From Ornithinimicrobium sufpigmenti (GTDB lineage Bacteria > Actinomycetota > Actinomycetes > Actinomycetales > Dermatophilaceae), in NCBI RefSeq assembly GCF_004322775.1, contig NZ_CP036403.1, positions 4,030,001 to 4,094,000 on the forward strand: a stretch of 64,000 nucleotides of DNA, written 5' to 3'. The translations under genes were made by a program, and so were the position numbers. Shown here in pieces: positions 56,672-64,000 of the stretch (positions are counted from its first letter, which is position 1; every line of letters begins with the position of its first letter). The notes under the pieces are model-generated. The model did no database searches and was not told the DNA's origin. It worked only from the letters and a program-made list of their open reading frames with translations.

Positions 56672-57916
56672 ATGCGCATCGCCCTCCTCGCAGCCGGCAG
56701 CCGCGGCGACTACCAACCGGTCCTCGCCGTCGCCCGAGGCTTGGCGGGCCGCGGACACGACGTGGGTGTCACCGCGACCAGCGACTTCGTCGGGATGGTG
56801 CGCGCCGCGGGGGTGCGGCCCGAGGAGGTCGCTGTCGACGCCATGGGCTACTACCGCGATGACGCGCTGCAGCAGGGGATGCCGATCGGCCTGGAGGCGC
56901 AGATGGAGCTCCTCCGGGACGTCGCCCGGGTCCTGGCACCTGCGGTCCGCGCGGCGATGACCGACCTGCTGCCACGCTACGACGCCCTGGTGACGACGGC
57001 GATGACCTCGGCCTGGGCCGGGATGGTCGGTGGGCCGCGCAAGCCGCAGGTGCTGATGATGTTCGTGCCCGCTATCCCCTCGGTCTGGGGCGACTCCAGC
57101 CTGTTCTCGGTCCGGGCGGACCGGTCGGTGCACAACTTGGTGGCGGGCGTCCGCGCGCTGGGGCCGGCGATGCGGCTCGCCTCGGCCGACCCGGCTGCCA
57201 CGTGGAGAGAGCGGCTGCGCGGCCTGCACCAGCTGGCAGGAGCACCGGCGTTCGTGGCGAACAGTGCCCAGATCGTGACGCCACGGCGGGTGAGCGGGCG
57301 GCTGGTCCGCACCACCGGCTACCCCTTCCGCGACCTGCCGGAAGACTCTGCCCTGCCGGAGCCGGTCGTTCGGTTCCTCGACGCGGGGGCTCCCCCGGTC
57401 TACGTCGGGCTCGGGTCGCACACGGTGCCGGCGGTGCGGGAGGCGATGCGCCATACCGTCGATGCCGCGGTGACGATCGGGCACCGCGCCGTCGTGCAGC
57501 GAGGGTCCGGGCTGGAGGACGAGGAGGGGTATGGCGATGGGTATGGCGATGGGTATGGCGACCAGGTCCTGTTCGTGGGCGACGTCCCCCACGAGCTGCT
57601 CTTCCCCCGCGCGGCGGCGGTGGTGCACCACGGCGGCGCGGGCACGACCGCGCAGGCGCTGCGGGCGGCCCGCCCGCAGGTCGTGATGCCGTTCACGATG
57701 GACCAGCCGTTCTTCGCCCGGCGGGTGCACGAGATCGGGGTGGCCTCGGCTCCGGTGCCCACCCCTCAGGCCTCACCGGAGCGGCTGCGCTCCGCGTTGG
57801 AGTCGGCCCTGCACCCCGCCGTCGTGGACCGGGCGGTCGAGGTCGGCCGTCGCGTCGGTGCGGAGGACGGGGTGCGCGGCGCTGTCGAACTCATCGAGCA
57901 GGAGCTGGGGGGCTGA
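56672..57916 (+). CDS. GT-B glycosyltransferase (family 1, UGT-like)
   Basis: 414 aa. MRIALLAAGSRGDYQPVLAVARGLAGRGHDV opens the acceptor domain. Sugar-nucleotide site is VVHHGGAGTTAQALRAARPQV. Paralogue of the enzyme at 20329-21609. A YGDGYGDGYGD insertion (codons from three 12-bp repeats, 57527-57562) lies between the domains. The start at 56672 is preferred over GTG 56627, because homology begins there. Confidence 0.88.
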   Translation: MRIALLAAGSRGDYQPVLAVARGLAGRGHDVGVTATSDFVGMVRAAGVRPEEVAVDAMGYYRDDALQQGMPIGLEAQMELLRDVARVLAPAVRAAMTDLLPRYDALVTTAMTSAWAGMVGGPRKPQVLMMFVPAIPSVWGDSSLFSVRADRSVHNLVAGVRALGPAMRLASADPAATWRERLRGLHQLAGAPAFVANSAQIVTPRRVSGRLVRTTGYPFRDLPEDSALPEPVVRFLDAGAPPVYVGLGSHTVPAVREAMRHTVDAAVTIGHRAVVQRGSGLEDEEGYGDGYGDGYGDQVLFVGDVPHELLFPRAAAVVHHGGAGTTAQALRAARPQVVMPFTMDQPFFARRVHEIGVASAPVPTPQASPERLRSALESALHPAVVDRAVEVGRRVGAEDGVRGAVELIEQELGG

Positions 57917-57982
57917 GCCGGACCACCACGCCGGCGCCTTCCGCGGTGCGGCGAGAGCCCCGCCCGTGCCAGCCTCGGAGAG

Positions 57983-58669
57983 GTGATCGACACCATCCTG
58001 TTCGCGGGCTTCGCCCTGGCCTATGCCGCGCTGCTGGTCCGGGGTGTCGTCATGGTCAGACGCCTGGGCAGAGTCGTCGTCTCCGACGTGGTCCTGCTCG
58101 TCATCGCTGCCCTGGTCTACGACAACGCGATCATCGCCGCCGGCCGGGTCATCGGCGAGGGCCCGTTGCTGGAGGGACTGAACCTGGCGCGGTTCTGGGT
58201 GCACGCGCTGCTGACCCCGCTGCTGGTGCTCTTCGCCTGGCACGCCACCGCCCGTGCGGGCGTGCGCTGGGCCCAGACTCGGGTCGCCGCGCTCGTCTCG
58301 ATCCTGGTCGTCCTGGCCCTGTACGTCCTGGAGTTCGTCACCGTGCTCGCCGGGCTGCGCATCGAGCCGGGCTGGGAGTACGGGGTGCTCTCCTACAGCG
58401 ACGCCACGGGCGGCGGGGGACCGCCGATCATGGTGCTCGTCGTCGCATTCACCCTGCTGGTCGCCGGCTTCCTGGTCTGGCGACGGACAGGCTGGGTGTG
58501 GCTGCTGCTCGGCGCGGTGCTGATCACGGCCGGGAGCGCCGTCCCGGTGCCGGTGGACAGCGGCGCGATCACCAACGCCTTCGAGCTGGCGCTGCTGGTC
58601 TCGATCCTGGCGACCAAGGCGAACCAGGACCACCGGGAACGGGCCGCGGACGGACCGGTCAGCCCCTGA
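57983..58669 (+). CDS. Hypothetical multi-pass membrane protein
   Basis: 228 aa with six to seven membrane segments (ILFAGFALAYAALLV; VVLLVIAALVYDNAIIAAG; FWVHALLTPLLVLFAW; ALVSILVVLALYVLEFV and so on). No catalytic motif or family recognised. GTG 57983 is tentative, since ribosome site GGAGAG touches the codon. The last 11 nt overlap the convergent acetyltransferase gene. Confidence 0.6.
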   Translation: MIDTILFAGFALAYAALLVRGVVMVRRLGRVVVSDVVLLVIAALVYDNAIIAAGRVIGEGPLLEGLNLARFWVHALLTPLLVLFAWHATARAGVRWAQTRVAALVSILVVLALYVLEFVTVLAGLRIEPGWEYGVLSYSDATGGGGPPIMVLVVAFTLLVAGFLVWRRTGWVWLLLGAVLITAGSAVPVPVDSGAITNAFELALLVSILATKANQDHRERAADGPVSP

Positions 58670-59069
58670 GCACGCGCCACATCCCGCGCATCTCCTGATC
58701 CCCCCAGCCCAGGCTGCGGTAGAGCTTCTCTGCCGCGGGCGTGGCGAACAGCCCGACGCAGCAGTGACCCGGGGCAGCGGCGCGCACCTGGTCCATGAGT
58801 GCCTCGACGACCCTCCGCCCGAGACCTTGTCGCTGGTGGTCCGGGTGCACCGCCACGTCCTGGACGTAGAAGTAGAACGCTCCGTCACCGACGACCCTGC
58901 CCATCGCGACCAGCTCACCATCGTCGGCGTGCACGACGACGCCGGCGGTGGATCCCTGGAGCGAGGCGGGCATCGAATCCCACCAGAACGAACCGCCCCA
59001 GCCGACAGACTCGGCGAGCCGCCGGTGCTCCTCCGGGGTGGGGATCCGAGGGGTGAGGGCGTACGGCAT
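58659..59069 (-). CDS. GNAT-family N-acetyltransferase
   Basis: 136 aa. VQDVAVHPDHQRQGLGRRVVEALMDQVR (QRQGLGRRV, acetyl-CoA) and FATPAAEKLYRSLGWG are typical. AAGGAGCTGGT before ATG gives a good ribosome site. Substrate unknown. Confidence 0.87.
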   Translation of the reverse strand: MPYALTPRIPTPEEHRRLAESVGWGGSFWWDSMPASLQGSTAGVVVHADDGELVAMGRVVGDGAFYFYVQDVAVHPDHQRQGLGRRVVEALMDQVRAAAPGHCCVGLFATPAAEKLYRSLGWGDQEMRGMWRVLRG

Positions 59070-59148
59070 ACCAGCTCCTTGGGGTCGCGCAGGGTCAGGC
59101 GGAAGGACCAGCGCAGTATGCAGGGGCAGGCACCCCTCGCGTGCGGGG

Positions 59149-60162
59149 TCAGCGGTCAGCGAGCGAGTCAGCGAGCGAGTCGGCGACGACCGTGGCGGCG
59201 GCAAGGGCGCCCGCGGCGACCGCCTGGGCGACCGAGGCCATCGGCATCGGCAGGGCGGGCACATGGGCCATGTCCCCGGCTGCATACACACCAGCCCGGC
59301 TGGTGCGGCCGCGCTCATCCACCCGCACGCAGCCGGAGGGGTTGAGCTCCAGGCCCAGCTGGTCGGCGAGCGGCGCGGTCTGGCGCAACGCGGTCCCGAC
59401 GAAGACGCCGGCCGCCTCGACCATCTCACTCGAGCCCAGCGTGATCCGCACGCCTTCGCCGTGCCGCCGGACCTCGACCACCCGGTCCGTCAGCACGGGG
59501 ACCTCGCCAGGGACCGGCAGGGCGCCGGTCAGTTCCTCGCCGTTCGTCAGGACGACGACCTTGCCGGCGACCGGGGCAAGAAGCCCAGGTAGGTGCCCAG
59601 CGGGACCCGCCCCGATCACGGCGACCGTCCGTCCGGCGAACTCATGCCCGTGGCAGAAAGGGCAGTGCGCGACCAGGTCGCCCCACAGCTCCCTCAGGCC
59701 CGGGATGTCGGGCAGCTGGTCCCGCACGCCGGTCGCGAGCACGACCCGACGCGCGGTCAGCTCCGTCCCGTCATCCAGCGTGATGCGGAAAGCGCTCGAC
59801 CCCGGCTGCTGCGGCTCGGGGAGGTCGGTGACTGCACTCACCCGGGCCTGCCGCACCACGACGGTCGGGTATGCCGCGAGCTCGGCATGCGCGAGACGAC
59901 GGAAGTCCGCGGGGGGTGTCCCGTCGCGGGTGATGAAGTTGTGCATCTCGGCGGCGGGTGCGTTGCGACCCTCGCCCGCGTCGAGCAGGACGACGTCACG
60001 ATGGACGCGGCCGAGGGTGAGGGCTGCCTGGAGGCCGGCCGGGCCGCCTCCGACCACGACGACGTCGAGAGCGTGGAAAGGGCTGTCGGGACCGCCCGCG
60101 AGTCGATCGGCGTGAGCCTCGAGGCGGTCGCGGCGGTCTGCTGAGTGCTGGGTGCTGTTCAT
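59149..60162 (-). CDS. Thioredoxin-reductase-like FAD/NAD(P)H oxidoreductase
   Basis: 337 aa. FAD motif VVVVGGGPAGLQAA (33-46), NADPH motif VAVIGAGPAG, and redox pair C-P-F-C in AHCPFCHGHEF. C-terminal FAD motif GVYAAGDMA. Likely reduces a disulfide protein or small thiol; no thioredoxin gene is beside it. The final residues DSLADSLADR come from a tandem repeat. Controlled by the divergent MerR protein: MerR-type promoter with a 19-bp spacer and a leaderless start (7 nt to ATG). Confidence 0.88.
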   Translation of the reverse strand: MNSTQHSADRRDRLEAHADRLAGGPDSPFHALDVVVVGGGPAGLQAALTLGRVHRDVVLLDAGEGRNAPAAEMHNFITRDGTPPADFRRLAHAELAAYPTVVVRQARVSAVTDLPEPQQPGSSAFRITLDDGTELTARRVVLATGVRDQLPDIPGLRELWGDLVAHCPFCHGHEFAGRTVAVIGAGPAGHLPGLLAPVAGKVVVLTNGEELTGALPVPGEVPVLTDRVVEVRRHGEGVRITLGSSEMVEAAGVFVGTALRQTAPLADQLGLELNPSGCVRVDERGRTSRAGVYAAGDMAHVPALPMPMASVAQAVAAGALAAATVVADSLADSLADR

Positions 60163-60169
60163 GAGGCCG

Positions 60170-60200
60170 ATGCTGTACCTTCAGGTTGACATGAAGGCAA
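60170..60200 (-). promoter_or_regulatory. MerR-type promoter of the thioredoxin-reductase-like gene
   Basis: -35 TTGCCT (60195-60200), 19-bp spacer, -10 CAGCAT (60170-60175), 7 nt to ATG 60162. The long 19-bp spacer is the hallmark of MerR-activated promoters. Confidence 0.75.
60178..60197. promoter_or_regulatory. MerR operator
   Basis: CCTTCA-ggttgaca-TGAAGG: perfect 6+6 bp dyad with 8-bp centre, lying within the 19-bp spacer. It also covers the proposed start codon of the MerR gene. Confidence 0.75.
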
Positions 60201-60709
60201 GCCCACCGAAAGACGACGGCACCGAGGCCGCAGGGGACCGCACGGGCGACGTCACCTCCACGAGCATCGCCGGCGTATCCGCCGAGGCCGGTGGTACCGG
60301 CGCGACCTGGAGAGTCGGCGAGCTGGCCGACCGGGTCGGTCTGGCCAGCCACGTCCTGCGTCACTGGGAGGACGTCGGCCTGCTCTCACCGCGGCGCGAC
60401 GCCTCCGGCTACCGGCGCTACACCCGTGATGACCTGGTGCGGGTGCTGACGATCCGCAGCAGCCAGGCCGCCGGGATGAGTCTGGAGCAGGTCCGCACCC
60501 TGCTCGACGTCGACTCGGCCGGCCGCCACGAGGTGCTCGAGGCTCATCTCGTCCGGCTCGAGGAGCAGCGGCGGGAGCTGGAGCGCTCCCGGCTGATGAC
60601 CGAGCATGCCCTGCGCTGCCAGGCCCATGACATCGCGCTGTGCCCTCGCTTCATCTCCTACGTGCAGGACCTGGTCGACGGCGTGGCGCGCGGGACAGGA
60701 CCGGCATGA
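60191..60709 (+). CDS. MerR-family regulator with Cys-X7-Cys tail
   Basis: 172 aa. After an unusual ~34-residue N-terminal extension comes the MerR helix-turn-helix: TWRVGELADRVGLASHVLRHWEDVGLLSPRRDASGYRRY. A dimer helix (about 100-140) follows. The tail has LRCQAHDIALC (C-X7-C), a possible thiol or metal sensor, short of the SoxR cluster (CX2CXCX5C). ATG 60191 lies in its own operator; an upstream frame is open (60152). It activates the divergent reductase gene. Confidence 0.83.
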   Translation: MKASPPKDDGTEAAGDRTGDVTSTSIAGVSAEAGGTGATWRVGELADRVGLASHVLRHWEDVGLLSPRRDASGYRRYTRDDLVRVLTIRSSQAAGMSLEQVRTLLDVDSAGRHEVLEAHLVRLEEQRRELERSRLMTEHALRCQAHDIALCPRFISYVQDLVDGVARGTGPA

Positions 60710-60859
60710 CCGGCATGACCGGCTACGACGCGTTCGCACGCGCCTCCTCCGAGGCGAACGAGGACCACCTGCTCAAGCCTGAGGTGCCGTACAGCACTCA
60801 CCCGGCTAGCACTCGGCTTTCGCACGGCTATCCCTCGGCAGGACCCGGGCCTCCACGGC

Positions 60860-61339
60860 CTACCCGGGCATCACCGTGGCGGCGAGGACGCCACCGAGCT
60901 CACGGCAGGCCTCCAGGTCTGCCTTGCCGGCGCCACCCCTCACCTCCAGGACGGGCGCAACCGGCTCCCATCCCAGCGCCGAGGTGATGCTGCGGATCGC
61001 TCTCACCGCGCCCTCCAGACCCTCGTTGCCGTGCACGTAGGCGGCAAACGGCCGGCCGCGGGTCGCGTCCAGGCACGGGTAGTAGACCTGATCGAAGAAG
61101 TGCTTGAGCGCCCCGGACATGTAGCCGATGTTGGCAGGGGTTCCGAGCAGGTAGGCGTCGGCCTCCAGCACGTCCACGGGACCGGCCAGGAGGGCAGGAC
61201 GAACGGTGACCTCGACCCCCTCGATCTGCTCGTCCCGTGCGCCTGACAGGGCAGCCTCAAGCATCGCCTGCAGGCCCGGTGACGGGGTGTGGTGCACGAC
61301 CAGCAGGCGGCGGGGCTCCAGGTCCTGGCTGCTCGACAT
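60860..61339 (-). CDS. Flavodoxin-like protein
   Basis: 159 aa. VVHHTPSPGLQAMLEAALSGA (the phosphate-loop side) and ADAYLLGTPANIGYMSGALKHFFDQVYY (typical flavodoxin/WrbA loop). May reduce quinones or act in electron transfer. The 150 bp between its stop and the MerR stop hold no gene. TAGCCT 6 nt before ATG: leaderless. Confidence 0.85.
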   Translation of the reverse strand: MSSSQDLEPRRLLVVHHTPSPGLQAMLEAALSGARDEQIEGVEVTVRPALLAGPVDVLEADAYLLGTPANIGYMSGALKHFFDQVYYPCLDATRGRPFAAYVHGNEGLEGAVRAIRSITSALGWEPVAPVLEVRGGAGKADLEACRELGGVLAATVMPG

Positions 61340-61345
61340 ACCTCC

Positions 61346-61351
61346 AGGCTA
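61346..61351 (-). promoter_or_regulatory. Leaderless -10 element for the flavodoxin-like gene
   Basis: TAGCCT, 6 nt (ggaggt), ATG 61339. The spacer also resembles a ribosome site but is too close to be used. Confidence 0.55.
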
Positions 61352-61400
61352 GGCGCGCCCGCGACGTCGGCGCGGTGGCCGCGGCCGCCGCCCGCGTCCG

Positions 61401-61754
61401 TCAGAAGTGCGGGCCTGAGACGCAGAACTCGTTGCCCTGCGGGTCGGTCAGGGTGACCCACCGGAAGTCCTCGCCCCCGCGTCGGGCCACCACACCGGCT
61501 CCGGCGGCGACCAGCCGCTCGACCTCGGCGTCGAGGTCGGGGGCGGTGAGGTCCAGGTGCAGCCGGTTCTTGCCCGGCGAGACCTCGTCCACCTTCTGGA
61601 AGGCCAGCCGCACCGGCAGCGTGCCGCCGATGAGCATGACGAACCCCCCGTCGTAGCTGTCGTGCACCTCCGCCCCGGTCTGCTCGGCCCACCAGCTTGC
61701 CAGGGCGCGCGCGTCGGTCGTGTCGGTCGTGACCATGCCCAGTGTCAGTGCCAT
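61401..61754 (-). CDS. VOC (glyoxalase/bleomycin-resistance fold) protein
   Basis: 117 aa. LGMVTTDTTDARALASWWAEQTG, NRLHLDLTAPDLDAEVERLVAAGA and WVTLTDPQGNEFCV are the beta-alpha-beta-beta-beta repeats of the VOC fold. Metal-binding and ligand specificity unknown. TAGGTT 6 nt before ATG. Confidence 0.88.
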   Translation of the reverse strand: MALTLGMVTTDTTDARALASWWAEQTGAEVHDSYDGGFVMLIGGTLPVRLAFQKVDEVSPGKNRLHLDLTAPDLDAEVERLVAAGAGVVARRGGEDFRWVTLTDPQGNEFCVSGPHF

Positions 61755-61760
61755 GGAGTC

Positions 61761-61766
61761 AACCTA
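61761..61766 (-). promoter_or_regulatory. Leaderless -10 element for the VOC gene
   Basis: TAGGTT, 6 nt (gactcc), ATG 61754. Confidence 0.55.
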
Positions 61767-61846
61767 GACCTGCTCGCGCCCCGACCGCAGCACTCTTCCG
61801 AGGTGGGGCGAGCACCCGGTCACGCGCCGTCGGGAGGCGGAACCGG

Positions 61847-64000
61847 TCACCGGAACCCTCTCGACGGGTCACCCGTCAGGAGCCGCAGGGAGAAGTCCTC
61901 GTAGCCCTCCACGACCACGGTGAGCTCGGGGTCGGTTCGCGGCGGGCTGACCGAGTTGGCCACCGTGACCAGTGAGGTGACCGGCTGGTCCGTCCAGCTG
62001 GACCACCAGCCGTCCGTGCCCCACAGGCCGTCAGCGGGGTGGCCGTCGACCTCGAACCGGATCCGCCCTCGACCCGCCGTCGTGATCTGCGCCACCACCT
62101 CGCCGTCGGGCGCGAGGTCGACCGTCACCGTCCCCTCCTGGAGGTCTGGGGCTTCGATGGTGCCCACCGTCTCGTAGGTTCCCAGGTCCGCGCCGAGGTG
62201 CGTGTCGGGCGGGGGTGAGCCCGCCGGCCAGACGTCGGCCGGGATGGCGGCGGAGGAGAAGTCGAACTCCTCGTACGGGACAGGGGTGTAGCCCACGATC
62301 GTGGTGGCGGGGTGGCCCGGTGCTGGCGGGGCGGCGACCGTGACCGGGCCGGGGCCCGTCGGCAGCAGTGCGAAGTGGGGCTGCCGCAGCTCCTGGAGGG
62401 CGGTCTCCAGGTCCGTCTGGAGCCAGAGGGGTCCTACCTCAGCCCCCCTGGTGATCTGGCCCTCCCCCCAGAGGGCCCACGTGGCTGGGTCCGCCGCACG
62501 GGTAGCCAGGATCACCATCTCCTCAGGCAGCCCAGCCGCGCCATCGAGCACCAGCTCGCGGGCGTGGCCGTCGGCGGGCACCTCCCACTGACCGACCAGA
62601 CGGTGGCCGGTCGTGAACAACGGCACGTCCGGTGCCGCGAGCGCAGTCACCGGTGCGGTGTCGACCCTGGCAGGCAGAGCGTCGGTGAGGGCAACCTGCA
62701 GGTGGTCCTCCACGTTCTCGGTGATCACCTCGACCGTGACCGTCCGGGCGTCGCCCGGCGCGGGGGCGACCTGGCTGGGCACGGTGAACGTCCGCACCGT
62801 GTCCGGGGCGGCGACGAGCCACCGCCCGTCGCGGAGGTCGACCTCCTGGGTGGACCAGTCCGCGTACTCCCGAAGGTCGGGCATCGCGATCGGGCCGTCG
62901 TCCACAGGCTCGTCCAGGTAGGACGTCAGCAGGGTCATCCACGCCGCGACGTCGCCGTCGTCCGTCGCCGGGACCCCGTCGACGACCACCGAGATGCTGC
63001 CGGTCCGTCCCGCCCAGACCCGGATCGTGCTCCCGTGCGTGATGGAGACCGGCTGACTCGCGCGCCAGCCGTAGAAGGTGCCCGTCCCCCCGGCCGAGAG
63101 GTCGAGCTCGACCGCGCCGTCCTCGACGGGCGGCCCCTGGGTCAGGGTGCCCCGCGCCGCGGGCACGAGATCGCTGTCCGTCTCCTGGTAGATGCCCAGG
63201 GTCGCGACGCCTCCGCCGGGCATGTCGCCGCTGAGCTCCAGCAGCCCCTGCCCGCTCGGTGGGAGCGGCACCACCTGGGTGACGGGCGGGGACCCCGTCC
63301 GACCCGCGCACGGCAGCGTGATCTGGACGTCGTCGACCGTCAGCGTCCCGGTCGGGACGACGAGGTGGTCGTCCTCCGCGGGCGGCATCTCGCACCAGAG
63401 GACGCCGAAGGCCGCGAAGACGGACTCGGGCGCGGGCGGTAGGTCGACCGAGGCGCTGCGCCGGCCCTTGTCGAGCGTCACGGTCTCCTGCAGGTGCACC
63501 CCGTTCACCGACCGCGGAGGGTCGCCATCGTCCCTCAGCACCCAGCCGGCGTCGGTGAGGTCGGTCTCCCCGATCTGCGCGAGCGTCGCGGGGTCGCCCT
63601 CCCCGTCCTCCGTTCCCTCGTCTCCCCGGCCCGCGTCCTGCAGGACAGCGACGACCAGTGCAGCCGAGAGCAGGGCCGCGATGAGCGCGCCACGTCCACG
63701 CCACCGGGGGCGTAACGGGCCACCCTCGGGCGTGGCGTCCAGGACGGATCCTTCAAGGTCGGGCCCGGACAGTGCGTGCTGGTCGGCTACGGCGACGAGC
63801 GCGACGTCGAGCCCCGGGACGGACGGGACCATCGTGTCGACCTTGCTCCTCGACACCCCCACGGCCTCGGCGGTGCGCTCGGCGTCCCATCCCTCGACCA
63901 GGCGCAACGCCGCGGCGGCCCGGGCGCGGGGCCGCAGGCTGCGGAGCGCGTCCCCGGCATCGCCATTGGTGGCGCCAACGGTGGCGCCGACGCCCTCCGG
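61847..64000 (-). CDS. Sigma-region-4-like HTH joined to a membrane anchor and large outside domain, 5' end outside window
   Basis: 717 codons seen; the start lies beyond the window. The visible N-terminus (LRPRARAAAALRLVEGWDAERTAEAVGVSRSKVDTMV) reads like region 4 of an ECF sigma factor or a close HTH. One membrane segment (GALIAALLSAALVVAVL, about residue 97-113 of the visible part) follows after a short linker. The remaining ~600 residues are beta-rich (SISVVVDGVPATDDG, GRIRFEVDGHPADG, VTVEVITENVEDHLQVAL) and face outward if the HTH is inside. Apparent internal similarity of VDG-like modules suggests repeats. No recognised family for the outer part. A regulator sensing extracellular signals is a reasonable guess. 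Confidence 0.65.
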   Translation of the reverse strand, partial: PEGVGATVGATNGDAGDALRSLRPRARAAAALRLVEGWDAERTAEAVGVSRSKVDTMVPSVPGLDVALVAVADQHALSGPDLEGSVLDATPEGGPLRPRWRGRGALIAALLSAALVVAVLQDAGRGDEGTEDGEGDPATLAQIGETDLTDAGWVLRDDGDPPRSVNGVHLQETVTLDKGRRSASVDLPPAPESVFAAFGVLWCEMPPAEDDHLVVPTGTLTVDDVQITLPCAGRTGSPPVTQVVPLPPSGQGLLELSGDMPGGGVATLGIYQETDSDLVPAARGTLTQGPPVEDGAVELDLSAGGTGTFYGWRASQPVSITHGSTIRVWAGRTGSISVVVDGVPATDDGDVAAWMTLLTSYLDEPVDDGPIAMPDLREYADWSTQEVDLRDGRWLVAAPDTVRTFTVPSQVAPAPGDARTVTVEVITENVEDHLQVALTDALPARVDTAPVTALAAPDVPLFTTGHRLVGQWEVPADGHARELVLDGAAGLPEEMVILATRAADPATWALWGEGQITRGAEVGPLWLQTDLETALQELRQPHFALLPTGPGPVTVAAPPAPGHPATTIVGYTPVPYEEFDFSSAAIPADVWPAGSPPPDTHLGADLGTYETVGTIEAPDLQEGTVTVDLAPDGEVVAQITTAGRGRIRFEVDGHPADGLWGTDGWWSSWTDQPVTSLVTVANSVSPPRTDPELTVVVEGYEDFSLRLLTGDPSRGFR

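Noticed and set aside
60640..60987. Frame after the MerR gene beginning MTGMTGYDAFARA
   Set aside because: Its second half is antisense to the flavodoxin gene and becomes Arg/Pro-rich; no ribosome site of its own. The 150-bp gap is better read as non-coding.

Overview
The window is about 72% GC DNA with very high GC at third codon positions, many GTG starts, a WhiB iron-sulfur regulator and numerous apparent leaderless promoters. This points to an actinobacterium (Actinomycetota). A member of the Intrasporangiaceae/Ornithinimicrobium-Serinicoccus neighbourhood is a guess from gene content and codon style only. I find 67 protein-coding genes or gene remnants, no rRNA or tRNA, no CRISPR array, and no complete transposon or prophage. 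Genes are mostly short transcription units pointing in both directions, with convergent pairs separated by GC-rich hairpins.

Region 1-20 kb: a RimK-type glutamate ligase (with an unusual C-terminal RCK_C-like domain) sits divergent from a retropepsin-like RimB protease and an AspA/AstE-like hydrolase. Then come topoisomerase IB, a WhiB3/WhiD-like regulator, a Baeyer-Villiger monooxygenase-esterase operon, a GH13 enzyme, an ArsR regulator with methyltransferase and divergent MFS exporter, an XRE regulator-membrane protein pair with two strong operators, Nudix, M50 and rhomboid proteases, and a probable purine/glyoxylate group (IclR regulator, glycerate kinase, AzgA-type permease).

Region 20-41 kb: lipoate ligase, a GT-B glycosyltransferase overlapping a membrane mannosyltransferase-like protein, DUF998, a UvrA-like protein, a flavin oxidoreductase, an MFS exporter, a PadR fragment beside a cytoplasmic GH3 glycosidase, a STAND ATPase-TPR regulator, an SDR, and a NarL-type two-component system divergent from an ABC-2 exporter.

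Region 41-51 kb: a 40-codon gene for a secreted two-cysteine peptide, CopB-type copper ATPase under a CsoR-like box, a subtilase, hemerythrin-like protein, CtlX-type hydrolase and a second metal P-type ATPase.

Region 51-64 kb: cupin, MmcQ/YjbR, DUF222-HNH nuclease, a 14-bp minisatellite, a RemA-like small protein, GyrI-like protein, a second GT-B enzyme, a MerR regulator divergent from a thioredoxin-reductase-like enzyme, flavodoxin-like and VOC proteins, and a truncated gene that joins a sigma-region-4-like helix-turn-helix to a membrane anchor and a large outside domain.

Three signals cut across the window. More than twenty genes have a -10 hexamer placed 6-8 nt before the start codon. The word GGTATGCC/GGCATACC is several-fold over-represented and forces rare codons. 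Several operators can be read directly (CsoR-like, MerR-type, ArsR-like, XRE-like).
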